From NCBI RefSeq assembly GCF_003171515.1, contig NC_089390.1, forward strand, positions 6,448,001 to 6,512,000: a stretch of 64,000 nt of DNA. Direction: 5' to 3'. Position 1 is the first letter of the stretch. Every line of letters starts with the position of its first letter. The notes below the pieces were generated by a model. It had not been told where the DNA came from. It worked only from the letters and a program-made list of their open reading frames with translations, and did no database searches. Below, piece after piece: positions 55,829 through 64,000 of the stretch. The DNA comes from Pyrenophora tritici-repentis (Eukaryota > Ascomycota > Dothideomycetes > Pleosporales > Pleosporaceae). The translations under genes were made by a program, and so were the position numbers.

Positions 55829-57245
55829 ATGGCCGACACAACAGCGGACCCCGTCGCAATCCAGGAGGAAATCGCCGCGATTGAGAAGAGAGTTGAAGAG
55901 GCACAAACACAGCTCAAGGACGCGAAAGCAAGATTACGAAAAGCCCAAGATGCATCATTCGTCCAACCTGGCGCGAACATGTCGGCAGAGGAGAAGATGG
56001 CCCTGATCAAGGTCAACCTCGCCGAGGTCTTGAACCCAGAAATCATGGACGAGGCATTAAAAAAAAAGGGTCATTTGAAAGTCTACTGGGGAACTGCTAC
56101 GACAGGACGGCCACACTGCGGTTACGTATGTAACTACAATTGGGATACACTCGCGTGCACCACTAATCGTGCTCTCATAGTTCGTACCTATTCTCAAGCT
56201 CGCACAGTTCCTCGCCGCAGGATGTCACGTCAAGATTCTGCTCGCTGATATTCACGGCTTTCTCGACAACCTGAAAGCGCCGATTGAGCTCGTCAAGTTC
56301 CGCGCCGAATACTACCGATTCACCATTACCGCACTCCTCAAGGCTGTCAAGGTTCCCATTGACAAGCTGGAGTTTGTGCTGGGTTCAAGCTACGAATTAA
56401 ACGCCGACTACACCATGGATTTGCTGAGGTTGGCAAGTATAACAAGTGAGGCTGCCGCGAAGAAGGCAGGCGCGGAAGTCGTCAAGCAGACGGAGAACGC
56501 GCCTTTGAGTGGACTAATCTACCCGCTCATGCAAGCCCTCGACGAGCAGTACCTCGATGTAGACGTACAATTCGGTGGCGTGGATCAGCGCAAGATCTTC
56601 GCGCTCGCAAAGGATGTCCTACCTAAGATCGGCTACAAGGAGCGAGCACACTTGATGAACCCCATGGTTCCCGGTCTGCAAGGTGGAAAGATGAGCGCTT
56701 CCGACCCTGACTCCAAGATCGACGTACTAGACGATGCAGATATAGTCAAGCGCAAACTCAAGAAGGCCCAGGCAGCGCCCAAAGTCGTGGAAGAAAACGG
56801 TGTACTCAGCTTCGTCGAATACGTCCTCCTCCCCGCCGGCCATCTTATCCACGGCGAACCCAAATTCGTCGTCAAGCGCCGCGACGCCGAACCCCTCACC
56901 TACACCGACATCAAACAGATGCAAGAAGACTACCGAAACGACATCCTCACACCACAAGACCTCAAGCCCGCCGTCACAGAAGCACTCATTACCCTACTCG
57001 ACCCCGTACAAAAGGAGTTCCAGGCGAACCCGGAGTGGAAGGAGATTGAGCAAAAGGCTTACCCCCCACCACCAGTTGTCAAGAAACAGAAGAAGGTCAA
57101 GGACAAGGGCACCTTCCACCCAAAGCGGAATGTAGAGGCGAAGCCTGATGGGCATGTAGAGGGCGAGGATAAAGCCATGGTGGATGTGGGGACAGAGGGC
57201 GGTGAGAAGGCGATTGAGAACTTGAGTTTGGAAGAGAAGAAGTAG
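55829..57245 (+). CDS. TYS1: cytosolic tyrosyl-tRNA synthetase
   Basis: This class Ic aminoacyl-tRNA synthetase charges tRNA-Tyr. Exons 55829-56125 and 56181-57245 give 453 aa. The N-terminal 50 residues are a coiled-coil-like charged leader (EEIAAIEKRVEEAQTQLKDAK) longer than in yeast. The HIGH-equivalent is TGRPHCGY, with the intron directly after it, continuing FVPILKLAQFLAAGC. The tyrosine pocket region has LLADIHGFLDN, then GLIYPLMQALDEQYL and VQFGGVDQRKIF. The KMSKS-equivalent is GGKMSASDP. The C-terminus has a Lys-rich extension (VVKKQKKVKDKGTFHPKRN) that probably binds tRNA. Eukaryotic-type sequence and the lack of a presequence place it in the cytosol. Confidence 0.96.
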
Positions 57246-57797
57246 ATGAGTCGCATTGGTCAGAGATAGACCATGTTTCGCCTGAAGTAGACGAATTGTA
57301 GCAAGAAGATCATGTCTTGAAGCATTTCATGCATGGATGTTTTAAACAAACATGAATAAGAAACTGCCATTAAGTCATCGCTGACAGAGCCACCAGACAA
57401 GCACGTGCCATATTATTTCCAGTTGCTAACCCACTTATATGTTAATGCATATGCCAGGATCCCCGTCATTCACTCTCGCCTTAGAATAACGTCACTCTCG
57501 AAACACAGGTATCATCACAGGCACACAGTGAACAACAACACAACGATTGCTAATCAACAAGTTTTGATTACCAGCTAAAGATATCGTCGTAGACTAAAAA
57601 TGCTTCACATGAAGCATGTACGTGAAAAACATAAACATGAAGAGGTATCGCGCGTGCCCAAGGAAATCCCTGCTTACGATTATCAACGCCAAGTAAAAAA
57701 AGTCCAACGCTGTTCCAGTTTGATCGAGTCCAGCCATGAGGATACTCGTTTCGAAGTCGTCGTCGTCGTTTGGCAACGAGTCTTTCTGGAGGACGAC
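57246..57797. other. intergenic (convergent)
   Basis: This is a 552-bp gap between convergent genes, A+T-rich, presumably 3' untranslated sequence. I see nothing else. Confidence 0.45.
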
Positions 57798-58567
57798 CTA
57801 GACCTTGGCTGGGGGTGGGCCAGGTGGTGGTGCATACTCTGGTTGGCCACCGTATGTCGGCTGCGGTTGCTGAAGCTCAACGCCATTCTGCTGACCGTAG
57901 TAGCCCTGATTTGCGCCACCGCCGTAGTAGTTGTTGTTCGGGGTAGCCGAGTAAGGCGGGGCGGGCTGGTGGTTGGGGTTGTAGTAAGGTTGAGCGTTCT
58001 GGTGGTTGTTGTAGGCGCCGGGGCGCGCAGCCCAGCCTGTGCCGTAGAAAGGCTGGCGGCCGGCCTTGCGACGACGACGAGCGGTCAGGCAGCTGTTGGT
58101 GAAGGTTAGACGATGCATCGCGAACGGATGCGCAGAGGTGACTTACGAGCAAAGAACGAAGAGGAGCAAGAAGCCGACTACGACAATGACGAGAACAACC
58201 CATCGAGCCCAGTTGTTCCATGTGGAGTTACGGCAGCGTTCATAGCCATTTCTGTCAATGTAGCACCTAGCCATAGTGTGTTAGAATCGTGGGTGATGGT
58301 TGATAATTGTGGGAAAGTTGAATCAAAGAGGAAAGCGCTAAGACAAGTTGTTTGGTGAAGGAACAGTGCGACCAAATACAAAAGCAGCGTATCGAAAGAT
58401 GCCGATTGATGCGCAGCCCCAGTGACGTTGTGACGTCGACTGTCGCAAACAACCGGGCTACCAACACCGCCACGCGCAGAAACAGAACAATGAAACTGCA
58501 ACCCACAACATACATACCTGTCATCGTCATAATAATCGCCGTAGTACTGTCTAGCCTGCAGATGCAT
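57798..58567 (-). CDS. RCR-family membrane protein (chitin deposition / Congo red resistance)
   Basis: The family includes yeast Rcr1 (ER; lowers chitin deposition) and Rcr2 (endosome/vacuole). Exons 58567-58518, 58266-58147 and 58092-57798 give 154 aa; both introns are phase 2. The start MHLQARQYYGDYYDDDR is followed by RCYIDRNGYERCRNSTWNNW, one membrane segment (WVVLVIVVVGFLLLFVLCS), a basic RRRRK stop-transfer stretch, and a PFYGTGW motif. The cytosolic tail is Pro/Gln/Tyr/Asn-rich with several PPxY-like Pro/Tyr clusters (QPAPPYSAT, PEYAPPPGPPP). In yeast this tail recruits the Rsp5 ubiquitin ligase. The short hydrophobic domain plus Cys-rich lumenal part fit the family well. Which paralogue it matches is open. 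Confidence 0.86.
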
Positions 58568-60527
58568 TTTGTTGAACACCAATTACTGATGCAAGTGGGT
58601 GACCAAATCGATGAATTCGCGAGTGAGAAGGCGAGCTGAGAGGGAAGAGGATCGATGTGGGACACGCGGAGAACTGTTATGACGAGATAGGCTTGAGAGG
58701 GGAAGGATGTGTTGCGAGCTGAGCCACAGCCAAGAAATGCAGGGCTTGGACGGATAAAGCGGAGTGCAGGAATGATGGCGACCGGTGGCTTCCTTATATC
58801 CTGGGCTGAGAGGAGAGACGCGAAACTTCTAGGTTCACTGCGGATGCGCTGGGGAGGCGCAGCCACGATGGCCAACGCGGTACCTGTACCGGTACCGAGA
58901 GTGTTTGCGCTGGTCTACATGGGGTATGCGCGGATGAGAGAATTTCGCCGCTTCATGAGTAAGCGACGTGATCAGGTCAATCAGAAGGAATGCTCGGCGT
59001 CATCATTGAGGAAGCCGGTCCGGTGCCTTGTGCTGCGCCCATCGCACTCGTCAACCACCCGAGTGTCATAAGATACTTGATATACTCGTGTAAAAAGGCC
59101 ACTATAGTTGCTAAACATGCCTATTAGCATTATAGGGAAGCATCTAATAGGCGTGTTTGGCGACTACAGTGGCCTTGATAGACGTAGTATGTTAAGTATT
59201 TCATGAAACCCAGGTGATCCTCAGCCTCTGGGTCATGAGATCTACACAAGACATTTGGTTCAGGATACGTAGGCAATATTATCGATAGAGGACCGTCGAG
59301 TGAGTTGTTGTTCTAGAGCAGTGGTGGATATGAACGGCCAGCATGTGATTGTAGACATGTTACGACGATGGGTTGAGGTACTTACTCATGCGAGAGATGC
59401 TCTACTACGGTCGAAACCTCCACTCAAGCCACATAGCTAGACTGGTGCGCCACAAGTTCCCCTCTCCCCGGCCACGACCACCGCAATCGTGAATTCCTCG
59501 CCTTGCCGCTTGACCCCTCCAGCTCTTCCTGCATCGGCTGCCCTTCCAGCATCCTTCGACGAACAGGGGGGTGGATCGCGAAGCACACATATGGCCAATC
59601 AACACGCTCGTGTTCATGATTCCCTGGGAGACGCTAATGCAGGATGAGTTGTTCAATTGTTGATGGCATGGATTTGCTTGGGTCCCACCACTGCTGCCAG
59701 CGGATTGCAAAATGTTAGTTATTTGTCCTCGTCGCTTTTCTTTTGTGTGCATTGATCGTTCCTCCCCTTTCTCTCCGCTCGAAACGCCGTCATTTCCGTG
59801 GCCGAATCTGGCGCATGCTGCTGCTGCCGCGCCGCCATCTCAATCCGCACTGGCATCTGTGCGACACGGGATTTCTACACCAGAACGCGACGAGGACTCG
59901 GTTTTGGCACACAACCCGCAACCACGGCAGCGCCTGCGCGCAATTGCACTCGAGCCCGTCAGCAGCGGTCAAGCGACGACTGACTAGAAGGCGCACCTGC
60001 ACATGAGGCGCTTCAACGTCACGAGGACCAAACCCGCACTAGTCAACAAGACAAGACAAACATAAATATGGCATTGTGTCGCTGCGAACCTCAGGTTACT
60101 CCCAATGGAGCCAGACAAGAGACCAAGCATGCGCAACCAAACATATCAATTCATTCCTGGACCCGCCCTTTCTCGTCTTTTCTTAACTGCTACATCTTGG
60201 CTGGAATATGAAACAAAGAGGATGATACATGATAGGGACATGGGCCCTCGCCGTAATAAAGATATGAAAGGGAGTAAACGTGTCGAGCTGGGGAACTGGA
60301 ATGGCCATCGCTAGCCTGCAGAGCGATCTGCCCGTCTTTTCTTCCATCAAGTCGTAAGAATCATTAAAGATGTCGTAGAAGGCTGACGACCGTTATTCGT
60401 GAGAACGTAGGCACATCGGCGTCGTGAATTTGCGGAAAACACCAAATCGAGGTCGCGCGCGACACGTGGTCGACGAGAGCTCGCCAGTCACGTTATCGAC
60501 GGATCGAAATACGAACACCACAACATC
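58568..60527. other. gene-poor stretch with a hairpin element
   Basis: Nearly 2 kb without a supportable gene. It contains the 82-nt near-palindrome at 59095-59176. Open frames here (for example + strand 59712-60006) are Arg/Ser/Pro-rich and lack domains. Confidence 0.5.
59095..59176. repeat. 82-nt near-palindrome (33-nt arms, 16-nt loop)
   Basis: The left arm 59095-59127 and right arm 59144-59176 are inverted copies that match at 29 of 33 positions. The ends are AAGGCCACT...AGTGGCCTT. All four differences are transitions. No flanking target duplication is evident. It could be a tiny MITE, or a structured RNA element. Confidence 0.85.
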
Positions 60528-61644
60528 TTACTTGCTGGCACGGGCAATCAACCACTGGAGAACAGCGTCGAGGTTGGTCTCTTCCTTTGCGCTGATGCCG
60601 TAGCAGCTCACCTCTCGGTGGGACACCGACTTCAGGTCCAGGGCCTCGATCAGCTCGTCGACGGAAAGCTTGTTGGGCAAGTCTGACTTGTTGCCCAGCA
60701 CGAGAAGAGGGATGCCTTCCAAGGCAGGTTTCTCCAAGAGCAGCTTCAGCTCCTCGCCAGCGACTGGCAAGGCCTCCTTGTCGGCCGAGTCGACGATGAA
60801 CCTATTGCAATGAGCGACGGGCAGCCAGGACGTGCAAGCGAAACCTACACAATGGCATTTACACCACGGCAGTACCGCTCCCACATGGAACGAAACCTAG
60901 GCTGGCCCCCGAGATCCCAACTGTTGCCGCTGGTCAGCAGATGCGCCTTGGGCCTAGTAGATGACGCTGCACCCCGCAAGGCGGGCTCCAAACGGCTTGG
61001 CGCTGCAAGAGGCGGACATGCGTGACCAGGGAGAACATCAAAAGTACTCACCACTTCAAGGTTACATGACCTTTCTGGACGCGCTTCATATTGAAGCCCA
61101 CGGTGGGGATGGAGCTAGGACCAATGTCAGCGCATGGACCCCGCTATCATGGTCTCATGGTTGCGCGAAGCAGTAGCATCGGGACACGGATGAAACAACG
61201 TCGCCGTTGGCTTGCGCAACTCGGCACCGACGTAGACTTACTCGACCGTGAACTCTCCTCCCTAGGTGGCAATCCGTCAGCTTGTTTTGATCCGGATCAA
61301 GCATGTCGACACAGGACGGTCTTTCCGCATCGAGAAGGGACTCACCGCCAGAACTCGGAGGAGTGAAGTCTTGCCAGCATTCTGCAAACCGATCATGGTG
61401 ATGTCCATCTCGGTCGCCCTGTAGAGTGAGAGCAGTCAGCATCCATCTCTGGTCATCGTAGTCGTCGTCGCCGCCGTCGCCCGTGACTTTGCTTTTTCGG
61501 TGACGAAAACAGGATACAAGAGAGGTATCAAGTAGCGCAGCAGGCATCAGGTCATGCGCATTTGACAAAGGAATAGGTAGACAGGTAGGCGTACCAGAAC
61601 AGGCGGAGCAGCCAGTCGTAGATGCGGCGGAAGAGATTCGCCAT
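60528..61644 (-). CDS. ARL8: Arf-like small GTPase Arl8
   Basis: This is a Ras-superfamily GTPase of the Arl8 group, which in other eukaryotes acts on lysosomes/vacuoles and their positioning. Six exons: 61644-61595, 61418-61346, 61261-61242, 61114-61052, 60920-60849 and 60801-60528, giving 183 aa with all phases consistent. The N-terminus [17 protein letters not shown] is the amphipathic helix. The P-loop is GLQNAGKTS. Switch 1 runs PTVGFNMRKV-like ([11 protein letters not shown]). Switch 2 is [19 protein letters not shown], diagnostic of Arl8. NKSD (in [10 protein letters not shown]) and SAK (in [11 protein letters not shown]) complete the nucleotide site. Exon 3 is only 20 nt. It is divergent from RPA2. 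Confidence 0.95.
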
Positions 61645-62144
61645 GGCCGTGGTCGCAGTAGATGCTGACTCGGTGCTGGTGTTGTCTGGTCGTGAGGGCT
61701 GGCGATGGATGAGCGATGGAGGGAAGTCTGGGAACCTTGATCCTTGCTGCGGGGCATGTAATAGGCGTGATCGCCGTAGGCTTGGTAGCAACAACAGCAA
61801 AATGACAACGCTCAACAGTAAAAGCAGATGCAAAAGGTGCTGGCAATGCCGTGAGGAAGTAAAGAAGCAGAGCTGTGCCGCCCTAACGAAAGCCAGGAGT
61901 GGTTCACGCTGCAGCACAGTGATGGAGCCGCGGCGGCGTGTGACTTTGGCCAGGGCGCTAGACAGGGGTGGGCTATCGGCCTAGGTCTAACGAAAAAGTT
62001 CGAGATTGGCTTTGATCGCAACTCTACAATCGCGCCGCCGCCTGCCCACCGTGAAACCTCGCACGCTGCACTTTTATATTGCGCGTACCCGTGTGCGCTG
62101 CGCCTTCCGTTTCCGAATTGCACCTCAAGTCGCAAACGGCAACC
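61645..62144. promoter_or_regulatory. shared promoter region, ARL8 / RPA2
   Basis: This is a 500-bp gap between divergent start codons. A TATA-like ttttatattg at 62071-62080 faces RPA2. No coding content is supported. Confidence 0.5.
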
Positions 62145-64000
62145 ATGGCGCCTTCCACAGTAGCAACTCAGCCACGGCCGCAGTGGTCGACCAAAGTAGG
62201 CTCCTTCTGCATCTTGCTCTTGCAACCTCTAATATCCGCTCCAGTTTGATACCCTGCGCCGGCATGAGCTTTTCCGAAACCCACCCAGAGACGAGACCGC
62301 CTTTCCCATGCTAGCTGAAGCCGTCGCGCCCCATACCGAATCCTTCAACGCCATCTTCTGTGCCGGCGGCCAGCTGAGCGAGGGTATCAAGGATATTGGC
62401 ACCAAGATCTTTCTCGACGGCAACCCATACGCAGCACCCGAAGAGGCAGGCGCACGCAACCGACTCTCTCTGCGTATACAGGATGTTTTCCTCGACAAGC
62501 CAGCCCTGCCATCCACCAACAAGGTCGCTCTCAAGAACCGCAACATCCTACCCTCAGAGGCACGAGAACGACATGCTACCTACCGCGGCAAGATGCGCGC
62601 GCGACTCCAGTGGAGGATCAACCAGGGCGACTGGCAGGAAGAAATGGCTGACTTGGGATCCGTACCAATTGTTAGTTGGTTCTAGTACCAGTGGTGGCCT
62701 GCATAACTAACTCTCCGCAGATGTTGAGATCCAACCGATGCCATCTTGAAGGCTTATCCCCCGCCGCACTGGTCAAGTCAAAGGAGGAAAGTGAAGAGGT
62801 ATGCCACTTATGAACTTATAGATGACGAGAGACTAACTTCAACAAGTGTGGAGGATACTTTATCGTCAACGGAAACGAAAAAATGATCCGCCCTTTGCAG
62901 GTAAACCGCCGCAATTACCCAATGGCTATCAAGCGCGGTGCCTTCACAAACCGCGGTCCCGGTTACACTCAATACGGTATACAAATCAGATCGATGCGAC
63001 CCGACCAAACATCGCAAACGAACGCTTTACACTACCTTGATGATGGCAACGTAAACTTCCGCTTCTCGTGGCGCAAGTCAGAGTACCTAGTCCCCCTGGT
63101 CATGATCATGAAAGCCCTTGTCGAGACCAACGATCGGGAGATTTTCGAGGGCCTTGTGGGCGCAGCTGGCTCAAAAGGTCTTCGAGAGAAGCAATTCGTC
63201 TCAGATCGTGTCGAACTATTGCTACGTACCTTCAAAGTCTATGGTCTACACACAAAGGCAAAGACTCGAGCTTTCTTGGGCCAAAAGTTCAAAGTTGTCC
63301 TCCAGCTACCTCCAGATATTAGCGACTTTGACGGTGGTACGGAATTTCTTCGGAAAATTGTACTGCCTCATCTTGGTTGCGTAGCGGTTACCCCCGCCCA
63401 GGATGCCGACAAGTTTCGAATGCTCCTCTTCATGACCAGGAAGCTCTACTCTTTGGTCGAAGGAGAGTGCACTGTCGACAACCCGGATGCTGTCCAGAGC
63501 CAGGAGATTCTACTAGGCGGACAATTGTACGGCATGATCTTAAAGGAGAGACTAGAGGAATGGCTCAACAGCTTCCAGTTGGCTCTGCGTGAATGGGGCC
63601 GGAAAACAGAGTACAAGCCCATTGTCTCGGACGACTTTAGACGGGACTGGACCTCAAAAATACTCCGTCGAACAAAGAACAACATTGGCGATGCAATGTC
63701 TTACTTTCTAAGGTGAGCCATTTACACTACTGACTACTGACTATTCGCTGACAGGATAGTACTGGCAATCTAGTGTCGCCTAGTGGCCTGGACATGCAAC
63801 AAACAAGCGGATATACCGTGGTCGCTGGTATGTGTTCGAATGCTTCTTTCGCCACCACCATGTCCTCGCTTGACTTGTACTGACTTTTATAGAACGCATT
63901 AACTTCTATAGGTTTATTTCCCACTTCCGTATGGTACACAGAGGTGCCTTCTTTGCTCAGCTCAAGACAACCACGGTCAGAAAACTTTTACCCGAGTCTT
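62145..64000 (+). CDS. RPA2: RNA polymerase I second-largest subunit (Rpa135), 5' part
   Basis: It forms one half of the catalytic cleft of RNA polymerase I, which makes rRNA in the nucleolus. Exons so far: 62145-62195, 62245-62670, 62721-62798, 62847-63712, 63760-63827 and 63893 to the window end. All junctions keep phase, giving about 532 codons, roughly the first 45 percent of a protein near 1200 aa. Diagnostic stretches: [14 protein letters not shown] after the first intron, [125 protein letters not shown] and the terminal [15 protein letters not shown]. Truncated only by the window edge. Confidence 0.95.

Noticed and set aside
61155..61808. 217-codon minus-strand frame
   Set aside because: It overlaps ARL8 introns and exons in another frame. 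The spliced Arl8 protein accounts for the region; this frame has no domain.

Overview
The window is nuclear DNA of a filamentous ascomycete. The genes have short introns (mostly 45-130 bp) with GTAAGT-like donors and CTAAC branch motifs. The proteins are clear fungal orthologues: Cdc37, Rtt103, Smc3, Sqt1, an Are-type sterol acyltransferase, Lro1, alpha-COP, an Rcr protein, Arl8 and Rpa135. The window also holds Zn2Cys6 factors and a Ty1/copia element. The general look suggests Dothideomycetes, perhaps Pleosporales, but that placement is inference.

Layout. 1-5.8 kb: CDC37, RTT103 and clathrin light chain. 6.2-11.4 kb: a BTB-domain gene with a 20-nt frame break, a secreted calcineurin-like phosphoesterase/5'-nucleotidase, and a 59-residue three-exon gene. 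11.7-14.8 kb: an eight-exon Zn2Cys6 transcription factor. 16.6-17.85 kb: a decayed second Zn2Cys6 factor. 18.84-24.86 kb: a complete copia retrotransposon with identical 188-bp LTRs and a TTACT target duplication. 25.7-33.4 kb: SMC3, then about 3 kb without a gene, then a bZIP factor with an AT-hook-like motif. 33.8 kb: a solo LTR of a related family with a CAGAG duplication. 36.6-38.2 kb: SQT1. 38.5-46.6 kb: four lipid or acyl-CoA genes in two divergent pairs. 47-51 kb: alpha-COP. 52-58.6 kb: an acidic protein of unknown function, a secreted cupin, cytosolic tyrosyl-tRNA synthetase and an RCR-family membrane protein. 60.5-64 kb: ARL8, and the 5' part of RPA2 running off the end.

How the genes relate. 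Most are unlinked housekeeping genes. The exception is 38.5-46.6 kb: a peroxisome-targeted (C-terminal AKL) acyl/aryl-CoA ligase and a 3-hydroxyacyl-CoA dehydrogenase-family protein share one promoter gap, and a sterol O-acyltransferase and PDAT, two routes to storage lipid, share another. The gene-free stretches at 14.8-16.6, 17.8-18.8 and 33.4-36.6 kb form the accessory part, with a pseudogene, retroelement insertions and little coding content.

Most notable signals: an alpha-COP intron with no possible AG acceptor, a phase-neutral 20-nt GT...AG insert in the BTB gene, an LTR-identical copia copy that nevertheless carries two frame breaks, an 82-nt near-palindrome at 59.1 kb, and the divergent storage-lipid gene pair. 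I found no CRISPR array, rRNA or tRNA gene.
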